From assembly GCA_024711325.1 (NCBI GenBank), contig JANJTC010000002.1:186001-250000 (forward strand): DNA of 64,000 nt, written 5' to 3'. The translations under genes and the position numbers were made by a program. The stretch comes from Bacteriovoracaceae bacterium. GTDB taxonomy: Bacteria > Bdellovibrionota > Bacteriovoracia > Bacteriovoracales > Bacteriovoracaceae. This document shows, piece by piece, positions 28,248 to 38,583 of this stretch. Every line of letters begins with the position of its first letter. Positions within the stretch are counted from its first letter, which is position 1. The notes under the pieces are model-generated. The model had not been told where the DNA came from. It did no database searches and saw only the letters and a list, made by a program, of their open reading frames with translations.

Positions 28248-28865
28248 ATGAATTTTAAAAATCGAGAGACTGCCGCCGAGGAATTATTAGATAAGTTGAT
28301 GACCTATAAAGGGACAAATCCGTTGGTAGCGGGCATACCCAGAGGGGCCATGCCAATGGCCAAAATAATTGCGGACGGCCTTAGAGGAGAACTTTCAACA
28401 GTATTGGTTCACAAAATCCCAGCACCTGGCAATCCAGAATTTGCCATTGGTTGTGTTGGACTATCGGGAAAAATTCAGTCACTTTCACATGCGAAGACTT
28501 ATGGCACTGAAGCTTACATCGAAGCAGCTGCTCAAAAACAACTTAAAGTACTGAAGGCCCGACAAGAATTATATGGTCTGGATGATCTAAATTATAAAGA
28601 TCGCGTCGTCATTATTGTGGATGACGGCATCGCTACCGGGGCAACTACCATCTGTGCTATTCAGGAGGTCCGCTCCCAATCACCCGAGAAGATAATTCTG
28701 GCCACCCCTGTTTCCTCAATTGATGCTGCTGAACAAATAAGACCTCTGGTGGAAGAGTTAGTGGTTTTAAATCTTCCGGAAATGATGTTCAGTATTGGAG
28801 AGTTTTATCAATCATTTCCTCAGGTGAGCGATCATGAAGTCATTGCAATGCTCAAGGGAGACTGA
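28248..28865 (+). CDS. Phosphoribosyltransferase family protein
   Basis: VAGIPRGAMPMAKIIADGL, VIIVDDGIATGATTICAIQEVR. Confidence 0.92.
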   Translation: MNFKNRETAAEELLDKLMTYKGTNPLVAGIPRGAMPMAKIIADGLRGELSTVLVHKIPAPGNPEFAIGCVGLSGKIQSLSHAKTYGTEAYIEAAAQKQLKVLKARQELYGLDDLNYKDRVVIIVDDGIATGATTICAIQEVRSQSPEKIILATPVSSIDAAEQIRPLVEELVVLNLPEMMFSIGEFYQSFPQVSDHEVIAMLKGD

Positions 28866-29874
28866 TCAATGGCAGGAATTAAACCGGAAAGTAGCTTTCC
28901 TTCAAAGGGCCGATTCCTATCCCGAAAAAACTTCTGAAATTAAGTCAATTCAAACGCACATGTCCTGGGTCTTTTTGACTGACGAGCATGCATACAAGCT
29001 TAAAAAACCAGTCGACCTCCACTATTTGAAATTATGTAGTCTCGAGGCAAGACGTCTCAATGCTGAAAAAGAAATTAGCTTAAACCAGGATCTTGCCCCT
29101 GGGATTTATCTTAAAACGATTCCTCTTATATTAACTAAAGAGCAAAAGCTGCAAGTTGGAGGTCCTGTAGGGGATGGCCGGATTGTGGATTGGTTGGTTC
29201 TGATGAAGCGCTTTCCACAAGATCAAACTCTGGAACAAAAGATGCTTCGGAATGACTTGAATTGGTCCCAGATCCGGGAAGCGGCCCAATTTATTAGTCA
29301 ATTTTATTTAAAAGCAGAATCGGTAAACATTTCTGGTGAAGCATATTGTTCAAGATTAGAACGATACGTTAGGGAAAATTATCAGGCCTTGTCACAGAAG
29401 CGTTATGGTTTAGATCTAGATGAAATAGATAAAATCCATAAGGCCCAGCTGGAATGCCTTTTATATGGGTCTGAAGCGTTCTACAAGAGGGTTTTAGAAG
29501 GAAGGATCATAGAGGGACATGGTGACTTAAGACCAGAACATATTTGTCTAAATTCACCGCCCATCATTGTGGACCGACTGGAGTTTAATCAAGAGTTAAG
29601 GACTTTAGATCCTGTGGATGAGCTATCTTATCTTACAATTGAATGCAGTTTTCTAGGATATCCTGAAATAGGGGAATGTTTCATGCATATTTATCGGGAA
29701 ACAACTCATGATCAAATAGATGAAAGGGTCATTGGGTTTTATCGAAGTTTTCGTTCCTCTCTCAGGGCCAAGATATCATTGTGGCATTTAGATGACGAGC
29801 GCGTACTCAATAAGGATAAGTTTAAGAAAAAAGCTGCCCTCTATCTTAACTTTGCAAAAAAGATTCTTGAGTGA
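28834..29874 (+). CDS. Aminoglycoside phosphotransferase-like kinase (COG2187-like)
   Basis: QTHMSWVFLTDEHAYKLKKPVDLHYLKLCSLEARRLNAEKEISLNQDLAPGIY; GHGDLRPEHICL. Confidence 0.85.
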   Translation: MKSLQCSRETDQWQELNRKVAFLQRADSYPEKTSEIKSIQTHMSWVFLTDEHAYKLKKPVDLHYLKLCSLEARRLNAEKEISLNQDLAPGIYLKTIPLILTKEQKLQVGGPVGDGRIVDWLVLMKRFPQDQTLEQKMLRNDLNWSQIREAAQFISQFYLKAESVNISGEAYCSRLERYVRENYQALSQKRYGLDLDEIDKIHKAQLECLLYGSEAFYKRVLEGRIIEGHGDLRPEHICLNSPPIIVDRLEFNQELRTLDPVDELSYLTIECSFLGYPEIGECFMHIYRETTHDQIDERVIGFYRSFRSSLRAKISLWHLDDERVLNKDKFKKKAALYLNFAKKILE

Positions 29875-30874
29875 TGTAGGGATAGGTCTTAATTAAATCA
29901 ACCAGAGAGTCACCCGCCTGCGCCCTTTTGATAGCTTTGGCAAAAAGAACAGACGTATCAAAAAGCAAAACCTTCTCTTTGGGTAATTCATTCTTCAAGC
30001 GAAATGGAGGAATGCTGTCTGTGATAAGGATTTTTTCAAGTTTAGGGTGACTAAGAATCTCGGAAGCCGAACCCACAAAAAGACCATGTGTGGCGCAGGC
30101 AAAAATCTTTTCGGCCCCGGCCCGGTCCAGCGCCTCTACGGCCAGCTTTATGGTCTTCCCGGAACTGATAATATCATCAAAAATAATGGCCACTTTACCT
30201 TTCACTTCTCCGATTATAACTTCATTTCCTTCAACGACTCCTTCACTTCGCCGTTTCTCCAGAAAAGCAATTCCAATTGGTCTTTTACAAAGTTCACTTA
30301 GTGTTTCGCGAAAACTTTCCGCTCTCTTCATACCTCCTGCATCAGGAGAAATAACAATGATTTCCTGAGCATTGGCCATTTGAGTAAAATAAGGCGCAAA
30401 CAAAACCTTCGCTTCCATATGTTCGGTTGGAATCCGAAATGCATTCTGGAAAGCCGAAAGGTTATGTATATCCAGTGCAATTATTTGATCGGCACCTGCA
30501 CACTCTAGAAGCCTTGCCATATATTTCATCGTTACCGGATCCCTGGGTTTGGTCTTCCTGTCTTTACGAGCATAGGCAAAGTAAGGAGTCACTACACTCA
30601 CTTTTGCTGCAGAGGCATCCTTTAAAGCACTTATAAAAAATAGTAAGCGGCATAATTTATCATTAACACTCATGGAAGAGTCGCTATAAAGAGAATTCAA
30701 AACAAAGACGTCCCGACCTCTTACATTTTCCAAGGGTCTTATTTTATGCTCGCCATCTTCAAACTCCCGCTCTTCATGAAGAGATAAGGGAATATGTAAA
30801 TGTTCTGCAACGTTCTTCCCCCAGTGCTTGGAACTACCAAGGGCAAATAATTGTGGTTCCATGAAACCTCCCAT
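29846..30874 (-). CDS. prs: Ribose-phosphate pyrophosphokinase (Prs)-like
   Basis: YFAYARKDRKTKPRDPVTMKYMARLLECAGADQIIALDIHN; VISPDAGGMKRAESF; VAIIFDDIISSGKTI. Confidence 0.88.
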   Translation of the reverse strand: MGGFMEPQLFALGSSKHWGKNVAEHLHIPLSLHEEREFEDGEHKIRPLENVRGRDVFVLNSLYSDSSMSVNDKLCRLLFFISALKDASAAKVSVVTPYFAYARKDRKTKPRDPVTMKYMARLLECAGADQIIALDIHNLSAFQNAFRIPTEHMEAKVLFAPYFTQMANAQEIIVISPDAGGMKRAESFRETLSELCKRPIGIAFLEKRRSEGVVEGNEVIIGEVKGKVAIIFDDIISSGKTIKLAVEALDRAGAEKIFACATHGLFVGSASEILSHPKLEKILITDSIPPFRLKNELPKEKVLLFDTSVLFAKAIKRAQAGDSLVDLIKTYPYITQESFLQS

Positions 30875-30962
30875 GACTCAATTAACTACCCTAGGTATCA
30901 AGATAAAGGACAGGCACAGTGTGTATTCATCTGGGGCATGGTTGATGAGAAATGTTAAAATA

Positions 30963-30978
30963 TATGACGCAAGTCATG
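30963..30978 (+). promoter_or_regulatory. CRP/FNR-like site TATGA-CGCAAG-TCATG
   Basis: Inverted repeat; centre 30970.5; -10-like CATAAT at 31000-31005 would give about -41.5 spacing. Confidence 0.55.
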
Positions 30979-31038
30979 TTGAACTGGACTTTTGGGCCCC
31001 ATAATAATGCAATTATTTTCTTGGCCGGAAGAGTTTAT

Positions 31039-32637
31039 TTGAAAATTCAAACAAAAATTTTACTCCCTTTAATCCTTATTTTTGGGCTGATGTCTGGACT
31101 GGTTATTTTACTTAACTATTCTAATCAACAAACTTTTGTAGAGCGCTTCATCGAAGAGCAAGCATTCCAAACAGCTTCACAGTATTTTGACAGTGTGAAC
31201 GCCATGATGATTACCGGCACGATGGAGAATCGTGAAATTTTACGAAATAAGCTTTTGGAAAATAAAGACATTGAAGACATTAAAATAGTACGTGGCGATA
31301 AAGTTAAGGATATGTATGGAGATGGCTTTAGTTATGAAAGCACCAGGGATGAGCTCGATGAAAGAGGACTCAAAGGAGAAGAGATAAAGATCATTCAGAG
31401 CTTCAAAGGAAAAAGAACTTTGACAGTTTTACTGCCAGTGCTTGCAAGTTCAAATTATCGAGGCACCAATTGTTTAGAGTGCCATGAAGTGCCGGAAGGA
31501 ACAGTCCTGGGAGCAACCAGAATTACATATTCATTAAATCGACTTGATCAGGAAGTGAAAGAAAATAGCATATACGTGGGCAAAATAATGATAGCTTTAT
31601 TCATTGTGGCCCTCTTAATTGTCCTGGGTGTTTTAAGGATAATTGCAGTGAGAAGAGTGAAGCTTATTCAGCAGGATATTGAGCTCATTTCCCAGAATAT
31701 GGATCTAACAAAAACCCTTCGTCGAAATAATTCTAAGGATGAAATTGCCAAAATGGCCAATGCGTTCGATGAGATGTTAAAGACGATCAGGGAGAGCCTA
31801 TTTCAAGTAAAGAATTCTACTTCAGAAATTGTCATGGGAACTGAAGAGATTTCCAACATCACCTCATTAACCGTTTCAGATATTATTCAACAAAAAGAAG
31901 AGATAAATAGTGTTGGTCAGACCATTCGCAAGATGAGCGCATCTTCTCAGAACGTGGCCGATAGTACTCATAAGTCGCAAAGCTTTACTAATAACGTAGA
32001 AGGAGAGGTCGCAGATGGTGCTAATAAGGCCTTCTCCGCTCAACAAAAGATCAATAACCTTTACCTCCAGATTGAACAAGTCTCGGCGATTGCAGAGAAA
32101 CTGGAAATTGAAACCCAGAGAATCGCTGAGTCAGTAAAAGTCGTGGATGATATCACAATGAAAACCCGCTTACTTTCATTCAATGCCTCAGTTGAGGCAG
32201 GAAGAGCAGGTCAGGCAGGACTTGGCTTCTCAGTGGTTGCCAATGAAATAGGCGAACTTGCCCAGCAGACTAAAGAATCCAATCTTGAAATTGGAGAATG
32301 TACCGACCAATTAAAAAAACTCATGCACGAAGCTGTCATCGTTATAAGAGAAACCAAGACGCTTGCCACCGAAGGTCGAAATGAAGTCAACACTTCTTAT
32401 GAAGCATTTAAGAATGTTGCCTTTGAGATGTCTAAGCTAAAAGATGTCATGATCAACATCGCCGGTAGTACCAAAGAACAAAGTGAAGCAACCCGTGAGG
32501 TCGAAGATAATATTCAGTCCATCATGAATCTATCAAATAAAACGACTGTTGCAGCACACAGAATAGGTGAGGTTAGTTCTGATTTTAGTCGCCTGGCCAA
32601 TGAGTTGGATAAGCTCATTAATCAGTTTAAAATTTGA
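31039..32637 (+). CDS. Methyl-accepting chemotaxis protein with periplasmic c-heme (CxxCH) sensor domain
   Basis: TM, NCLECHEVPEGTVLGATRITYS, HAMP, signalling tip ETQRIAESVKVVDDITMKTRLLSFNASVEAGRAGQAGLGFSVVANEI; TTG 31039 (KIQTKI) preferred start. Confidence 0.88.
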   Translation: MKIQTKILLPLILIFGLMSGLVILLNYSNQQTFVERFIEEQAFQTASQYFDSVNAMMITGTMENREILRNKLLENKDIEDIKIVRGDKVKDMYGDGFSYESTRDELDERGLKGEEIKIIQSFKGKRTLTVLLPVLASSNYRGTNCLECHEVPEGTVLGATRITYSLNRLDQEVKENSIYVGKIMIALFIVALLIVLGVLRIIAVRRVKLIQQDIELISQNMDLTKTLRRNNSKDEIAKMANAFDEMLKTIRESLFQVKNSTSEIVMGTEEISNITSLTVSDIIQQKEEINSVGQTIRKMSASSQNVADSTHKSQSFTNNVEGEVADGANKAFSAQQKINNLYLQIEQVSAIAEKLEIETQRIAESVKVVDDITMKTRLLSFNASVEAGRAGQAGLGFSVVANEIGELAQQTKESNLEIGECTDQLKKLMHEAVIVIRETKTLATEGRNEVNTSYEAFKNVAFEMSKLKDVMINIAGSTKEQSEATREVEDNIQSIMNLSNKTTVAAHRIGEVSSDFSRLANELDKLINQFKI

Positions 32638-32643
32638 ACTGAA

Positions 32644-33747
32644 TCAGCTGACCTTACGATTGAATGTTTTCAACAATTCATCAGTGGTCAGGAAGAAATC
32701 TCTCGCCTGACCTACAATATCGGCCGATTCTTTTTGTGACTTTTCGATGGAATTTATATCCAATTGACTCTCACTTCTAAGCTCTGTCATATTCTGACCA
32801 ATCTCTAGGATCTTTTTTTCCTGTTCAAGATTAGAGTTCATAATTTCATTAATCCAATGAGTTGCTTTGGAAATATTTCTTACGACTTCATCCAAAACAA
32901 TATCTGATTCTGTCGCCGTGATTTTACCAATTTCGACCTTTTCCTTTCCTGCGCTAACCAGCTCTTTAATACTTTCATTCGTTTCTTTAACGATCATGTT
33001 AACTTTCTCTATATTTTCTGCCAGCATGACTGAAATTTCCAAGGCCGAGCTTCCGCTCATGGCCGCTAGTTTCCCAATTTCCTCAGCAACAACGGAAAAA
33101 CCTTTGCCATGCTCTCCTGCGCGGGCCGCCTCAACGGACGCATTAAAAGATAATAACTTAGTTTGAAAAACAATATCGTTAATGACTTTTGTTTTGGTAT
33201 CAATTTCCGAGATGACTTGAACCACTTCAGATATGCGATGATTACTGTTCTCAATGGCGTGGACCATCTTCTCATTACTCATGTAAATCTGATTAACTGC
33301 CTCTAACATATCCAGGACGACTTCTTTTCCTTTATTGGCGGTGTAGTGACTCACTTCTACCGCCTCTGTCATTCTTTCCGATGTCTCAGAATTTTTATCA
33401 ATGGAAGTCTTCATTTGCTCAATAGTCGTTATGGTCGTATCCATCAAGTTGAATTTGCTCATCTTGGTTTCATAGACAGAATCGTTAGAGCAGTTTTTAA
33501 AATGCGAGGCATTTTTTTTAATATTATTCTCTATTTCTTCCAGATGATTAAGTACCTTCAAGACAGTTTTAAAGGTGACCACACCAATCAGGCAATAACT
33601 CCCAAGTCCCAGAGCAAGGTAGGCATAGATATAAGGATTGCCCGTCGGATAATTATAATAGTACAAAGCTCCTAAAAAACTAAGAGTAAGAAGGAACATT
33701 GAAAGGAATAAAATGGTGAATTTATTTTTTAAGCTAATGTTTTTCAT
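32644..33747 (-). CDS. Methyl-accepting chemotaxis protein, minimal periplasmic domain
   Basis: Two TM segments; IDTKTKVINDIVFQTKLLSFNASVEAARAGEHGKGFSVVAEEIGKLA. Confidence 0.92.
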   Translation of the reverse strand: MKNISLKNKFTILFLSMFLLTLSFLGALYYYNYPTGNPYIYAYLALGLGSYCLIGVVTFKTVLKVLNHLEEIENNIKKNASHFKNCSNDSVYETKMSKFNLMDTTITTIEQMKTSIDKNSETSERMTEAVEVSHYTANKGKEVVLDMLEAVNQIYMSNEKMVHAIENSNHRISEVVQVISEIDTKTKVINDIVFQTKLLSFNASVEAARAGEHGKGFSVVAEEIGKLAAMSGSSALEISVMLAENIEKVNMIVKETNESIKELVSAGKEKVEIGKITATESDIVLDEVVRNISKATHWINEIMNSNLEQEKKILEIGQNMTELRSESQLDINSIEKSQKESADIVGQARDFFLTTDELLKTFNRKVS

Positions 33748-33855
33748 GTTTTTCTCTTCGGCCAGTTTGTGGTTTCAATAAATAGTGATTTTAATATAAT
33801 TGCTATATTTAAGATATATCAATAGCTTCCGATAAGAAATATACAAGGAGTTTTT

Positions 33856-34275
33856 ATGAAAACAGATCGATATCGTAAACACCATGATGAATTATTAAAC
33901 GTTGTGGGTAACATTCAAAAGTATCTCTCAGTCGGAGAAGTGCAGTCAAACCCAGCAGCTATTCGAAAGCTTTTAACAATACTTGCCGGTGCCGTCAGAA
34001 TTCATCTGGCCTTTGAGGATAGGGCCCTTTATCCTTCGCTTCTTGCCAGCACTAACTCAACAATTAGTACAACTGCAAGAAAATTTATGGATGAGATGAG
34101 TGGGATTCAAGGTGTCCTCGAAAGATATTTAGATAAGTACCATTCAGTTAAAATCATTAAAAACAATCCGGATGAATTTATTCATGAAACCAAAGAATTA
34201 TTTAAAGTATTGGGAGAAAGAATTGGCAGAGAGAATAGGGACTTTTACCCTTTGGTGGATGCAATGAATGATTAG
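33856..34275 (+). CDS. Hemerythrin-like HHE domain protein
   Basis: RKHHDELL...[14 protein letters not shown]...[10 protein letters not shown]. Confidence 0.82.
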   Translation: MKTDRYRKHHDELLNVVGNIQKYLSVGEVQSNPAAIRKLLTILAGAVRIHLAFEDRALYPSLLASTNSTISTTARKFMDEMSGIQGVLERYLDKYHSVKIIKNNPDEFIHETKELFKVLGERIGRENRDFYPLVDAMND

Positions 34276-35033
34276 GCCTTAATTTTATGGCCTGTCTTAA
34301 AAATCATCCAGACTACAATCAGGCAAATAAAGAGGAAAAGTGCGGTCATGGCCAGACTTTGCTCCACTCCCACATCTGAGACGCCGTAAAAACTCCAGCG
34401 AAATCCACTGACTAAATAAACAACTGGATTGAAAAGAGTCACTTTCCTCCAGAAAGGGGGAAGCATGTGAATAGAATAAAAACTTCCACCAAGAAAAGTC
34501 AGCGGTGTAATGATTAATAGTGGAACCACCTGAAGTTTTTCAAAACCATCGGCCCAAACGCCGATGATGAAACCCAGTAGTGAGAAAGTCACCGAAGTCA
34601 GGACGAGAAAGGATATCATCCAAATGGGGTGCTCAATGTGATAGTCTACAAAAAGTCTTGCCGTTAAAAGGATGACTGCTCCCAAAAGAACAGACTTGGT
34701 AGCGGCAGCACCAACATAACCCAGCACGGTTTCAAAGGCCGATATGGGAGCGGAAAGTATTTCATAAATAGTCCCGGAAAAACGTGGCATATAAATGCCA
34801 AATGATGCATTTGAAATACTTTCAGTCAAAATGGAGAGCATGACCAGACCGGGAACAATGAAGGCGCCGTAAGAGATGCCCTCAATTTCACCCATCCGTG
34901 AAGCCACTGCCGAGCCAAATACAATAAAATACAGAGAGGTTGAAATAACCGGAGAGGCAATACTTTGAAAAAGTGTTCTGAAAAACCGGGCCATTTCATA
35001 AAAATAAAGTGCACGAACGCTATAGATATTCAT
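34272..35033 (-). CDS. ABC-2 type transporter permease
   Basis: Six TM pattern, [48 protein letters not shown]. Confidence 0.92.
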   Translation of the reverse strand: MNIYSVRALYFYEMARFFRTLFQSIASPVISTSLYFIVFGSAVASRMGEIEGISYGAFIVPGLVMLSILTESISNASFGIYMPRFSGTIYEILSAPISAFETVLGYVGAAATKSVLLGAVILLTARLFVDYHIEHPIWMISFLVLTSVTFSLLGFIIGVWADGFEKLQVVPLLIITPLTFLGGSFYSIHMLPPFWRKVTLFNPVVYLVSGFRWSFYGVSDVGVEQSLAMTALFLFICLIVVWMIFKTGHKIKA

Positions 35034-35950
35034 GAGTTTCTTCCCACAAGCTTAACGAAAATTTCTTCCAGAGAACTTTCTTTGGTCCTGAGATCCTTCA
35101 ATTCAATTCCTTGATCATTTAATCTTTTTAATAAAGGAGCAATCCCAGTTTCCTCGGCATTGGAATCAAAGGAATAAGTTAATTCCAGACGGTCAGCAGA
35201 GATGTTTAAGGGTGTGTCTTCCAAATCAACATGTAGGGGTTTTTTCAGAGTCAGTATGAGCTGGCGTTTTCCAAGCTTTTTCATGAGTTCGTTTTTTTCT
35301 TCTACTAAAATGAGTTTCCCTTTATTGATTACACCGATTCGATCTGCCATTTCCTGGGCTTCTTCTATGTAATGGGTGGTAAGGATAATAGTCACTCCGG
35401 TTTTCCGTAAATGCCGTACCATATTCCACATATCTCTTCTAAGCTCTACGTCCACTCCGGCAGAGGGTTCATCCAGAAAAAGAATATCTGGTTGATGAGA
35501 GAGGGCCTTGGCCATCATTACTCTGCGTTTCATGCCACCAGAGAGAGTCATGATTCGACTGTTCCGTTTATCCCAGAGTGAGAGATCTTTGAGAATTTTT
35601 TCAATCAGTGCATCATCATTTGGTTTTCCAAAAAGATTGCGACTGAACTTAACGGTATCCCAGACTTTTTCAAACATATCTGTTGTAAGTTCCTGGGGAA
35701 CTAAGCCAATTAAAGAGCGGGCAGAACGGTATTCTTTTTTTATATCATAACCGAAGGCCTTCACACTGCCTGATGTCGCATTAACGATTCCACAGATGAT
35801 ATTGATTAAGGTGGTTTTTCCCGCCCCATTTGGACCCAATAGCGCGAAGATCTCGCCCCTGTAGATATTAAGATGGATATTATCGAGTGCCCTAAACCCT
35901 GAAGCATAAGTTTTATTCAGGGACTGGGTAGAAATGACGTCTTTTTCCAT
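35030..35950 (-). CDS. ABC transporter ATP-binding protein
   Basis: [50 protein letters not shown]. Confidence 0.96.
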   Translation of the reverse strand: MEKDVISTQSLNKTYASGFRALDNIHLNIYRGEIFALLGPNGAGKTTLINIICGIVNATSGSVKAFGYDIKKEYRSARSLIGLVPQELTTDMFEKVWDTVKFSRNLFGKPNDDALIEKILKDLSLWDKRNSRIMTLSGGMKRRVMMAKALSHQPDILFLDEPSAGVDVELRRDMWNMVRHLRKTGVTIILTTHYIEEAQEMADRIGVINKGKLILVEEKNELMKKLGKRQLILTLKKPLHVDLEDTPLNISADRLELTYSFDSNAEETGIAPLLKRLNDQGIELKDLRTKESSLEEIFVKLVGRNS

Positions 35951-35960
35951 GTCATTTAAA

Positions 35961-35980
35961 AGGCCACCCTGAGGTGGCCT
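35961..35980 (-). terminator. Hairpin terminator downstream of the 35987..36457 gene
   Basis: AGGCCACC-CTGA-GGTGGCCT; U run on either strand. Confidence 0.65.
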
Positions 35981-35986
35981 GTTTTT

Positions 35987-36457
35987 CTATTTGGTTTTAA
36001 GAGTAACAATGACTTTCTTCTGGTGTGACCGACCAGAAAGACGTCCGGTAAGCTTACAGTTTCCATTTAAGTAGATAGTAGGTCTTTTGAAAATACGGCT
36101 TAAACCCATTTTCCCGCAAACCACATCACCCTCAGCTCCATGATAAATGACTTCATCATTCATGAGCATGAGACCATCAACTTTTACAGTGTCCTGAAAA
36201 ACGACCACAGGCATTTCCGTCCGATGAGGAAAATGACGACCCCACTGATCGTAGTGACCTCCACCCCAATGTGGACGATTTTCAGTGACAGTGACTCGGA
36301 CAAATCCTTCACCTGTGCTTTGATTCATTTGAAACCGGGAGTCCACCATCGTATTGAAAGACTGAAGTCTGGGAACCTCGGCTTCCAGAATAGTCACTTC
36401 TGCCGCGTGAACGATAGATACACTTAGGACCAAAAAGGCGAGAATCAGTTTTTTCAT
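35987..36457 (-). CDS. Secreted protein of unknown function
   Basis: Signal peptide MKKLILAFLVLSVSIVHA. Confidence 0.6.
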   Translation of the reverse strand: MKKLILAFLVLSVSIVHAAEVTILEAEVPRLQSFNTMVDSRFQMNQSTGEGFVRVTVTENRPHWGGGHYDQWGRHFPHRTEMPVVVFQDTVKVDGLMLMNDEVIYHGAEGDVVCGKMGLSRIFKRPTIYLNGNCKLTGRLSGRSHQKKVIVTLKTK

Positions 36458-36555
36458 AAAATACTCCTCAAGTTGATCTTCAAAGAGCATTGTCTATATC
36501 ACTGATGAATTTAGAAAGTTAAGTCCGGCTTTTTAAGGATTGAGTCGAAGACCAG

Positions 36556-36954
36556 TTAACGATTACCGTTAACTGGACCACGAGGTTTATCACTCTTTTG
36601 AACTTTAATATCGGAAGGACTTCTGGTTGCACCATGCTCTCTGCGAAACATCTTTTTGATAGATGTGTCACTTTGGGCAGTCTGGCGACAACTGTCGGCA
36701 ATTTTCAGCTGATCTGCGCACTTAACGCAAATCCATTCTGCTTCAGTGGTTGGATTATGATGATAATAGAGCTCAACGTCAGGGCGCACCTGCTGGCATT
36801 CTTCGCAGAAGTTACGTTGTTCCTGATGAATAATTGCTTCAGTTACTTGTTTCTTTTTAATCTGCTCTCTTTCATTTGGGGCCTTGGGCGTTTGAGTAGG
36901 TTTAAGGCCGGCCTGAAGCAGTTGTTCTTTTAAGCTTTTCACTGGTTTCTCCAT
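36556..36954 (-). CDS. Zinc-ribbon-like protein (DUF2058-like N-terminus)
   Basis: SLKEQLLQAGLK N-terminus; CEECQQVRPDVELYYHHNPTTEAEWICVKCAD. Confidence 0.6.
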   Translation of the reverse strand: MEKPVKSLKEQLLQAGLKPTQTPKAPNEREQIKKKQVTEAIIHQEQRNFCEECQQVRPDVELYYHHNPTTEAEWICVKCADQLKIADSCRQTAQSDTSIKKMFRREHGATRSPSDIKVQKSDKPRGPVNGNR

Positions 36955-37007
36955 TCCATTTTTTCACAGTCTAGCAAAATTAGACCATTTTCACCACCAG
37001 GGAACTT

Positions 37008-38561
37008 TTACTTAAGCATAATATCTTCAAAGGCGGCCAGCCCGGCCTTGGCACCTTCTCCCATTGCTATGATTATTTGCTTATAAGGAACGGTTGTAAC
37101 ATCACCCGCAGCATAAATTCCGGCCACATTGGTTCGGCATTTTCCATCGATGACGATTTCTCCCAACTTATTGGTTTCTACCACGTCTTTAATGAAGGCC
37201 GAATTAGGTACCAGACCGATTTGGACGAAAATTCCTTCTAGGTCCAGGTTCCTTAGTTCACCGGTGGTTCGGTCTTCGTATTCCAATGCCACTACTTTGC
37301 CATTATCCCCGATGACCCGGTTAGTGCGGGCATTTTTTACAACGGTAACATTGGGTAGGGATTCTAATTTATCAACCAGAACTTTATCGGCCTTAAGAGT
37401 TGGCATGAATTCAAATACTGTTACTGATTTAACTATTCCGGCCAGGTCAATGGCAGCTTCTACACCTGAATTTCCTCCTCCAATTACAGCGATATCTTTC
37501 CCTTTAAAATAAGGACCGTCACAATGGGGACAAAAGGCAACTCCGCGACCGAGATATTCTTTTTCTCCTGGAATTCCCATTTCTCTCCATTTGGCACCGG
37601 TTGCAACAATCAAGGATTTAGTTTCGAGGTATTCTCCACTTTCAAGCTCAATCTTTTTAAGCTCACCACTTCCGACCGACTTAACCCGGCGGTGCTCTAA
37701 AAACTTAATGGGATAATCACTTAAATGCGCAGCCAATTGGGCGGCCAGTTGGGGACCCTCGGTATATTTAACTGAAATGAGGTTTTCGATACCTTTGGTA
37801 TCCTGAACCTGACCACCAATTTTTTCTGCAATGATGGCCGTCTTTAAACCTTTCCTGGCAGAGTAGATGGCGGCCGAAGCGCCTCCGGGGCCAGCTCCAA
37901 CCACCACCACATCAAACTGTCCAAGATCAAGGTTTGTGGGTTGGGATTGGGTCGTTTCATCTATTCCGAATTCTTTTTCAAGTTTTGAAATAAGATCAAC
38001 GAGTCCGATCTTTCCTGAACTGATAAGCTTAGCTCCACTTACCACACTAGGAACCCCCTGGATGCCTAGTTCCTGGACTTCATCCTGAACTAGTCCACCG
38101 TCAATCATTGTGTGTTTGAAGTCAGGATGATGAAGGGCCATGATGTTTAGGGCCTGAACGACTTCAGGACAATTTTCACAGCTCAAAGAAATATAAGTTT
38201 TAAGTTCAATCGAACCCTTGAGTCGTTTAATACGACCCAGGATTGATTCATCTGGCAGTTTGCCTTTTCCGTCTGCATTCAAGATAGCAAGAATAAGTGA
38301 GGTAAATTCATGTCCGCCAGGAACTCCCGAAAAAGTGATACCTGTGGCCTTCCCTTTATATTCAAGAGAAAGATTCGGAATCGGTGAATGAATATCCGAC
38401 TCATAAAGCTTGATCTTTTCCGAAGTGGAAGCAATACCCCTTACCAGTTCCACGAGTTCACCTTGTTTCTCGTGATTGGACTTGGTAAGTACCAAAGTGA
38501 CTTCATTCTCAAGAGCTTTATAAACACTTTTAAGTTGTTCTAAAATATTATTGTCTAACAT
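37008..38561 (-). CDS. ahpF: Alkyl hydroperoxide reductase subunit F
   Basis: CENCPEVVQALN, VVVGAGPGGASAAIYSARKGLKT, CPHCDGP, GIYAAGDVTTVPYKQI. Confidence 0.96.
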   Translation of the reverse strand: MLDNNILEQLKSVYKALENEVTLVLTKSNHEKQGELVELVRGIASTSEKIKLYESDIHSPIPNLSLEYKGKATGITFSGVPGGHEFTSLILAILNADGKGKLPDESILGRIKRLKGSIELKTYISLSCENCPEVVQALNIMALHHPDFKHTMIDGGLVQDEVQELGIQGVPSVVSGAKLISSGKIGLVDLISKLEKEFGIDETTQSQPTNLDLGQFDVVVVGAGPGGASAAIYSARKGLKTAIIAEKIGGQVQDTKGIENLISVKYTEGPQLAAQLAAHLSDYPIKFLEHRRVKSVGSGELKKIELESGEYLETKSLIVATGAKWREMGIPGEKEYLGRGVAFCPHCDGPYFKGKDIAVIGGGNSGVEAAIDLAGIVKSVTVFEFMPTLKADKVLVDKLESLPNVTVVKNARTNRVIGDNGKVVALEYEDRTTGELRNLDLEGIFVQIGLVPNSAFIKDVVETNKLGEIVIDGKCRTNVAGIYAAGDVTTVPYKQIIIAMGEGAKAGLAAFEDIMLK

Positions 38562-38583
38562 AATTACCTCACTAGAAAGCTAC

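Noticed and set aside
37129-38088. Antisense ORFs over ahpF
   Set aside because: No coding signature; explained by the conserved gene on the other strand.
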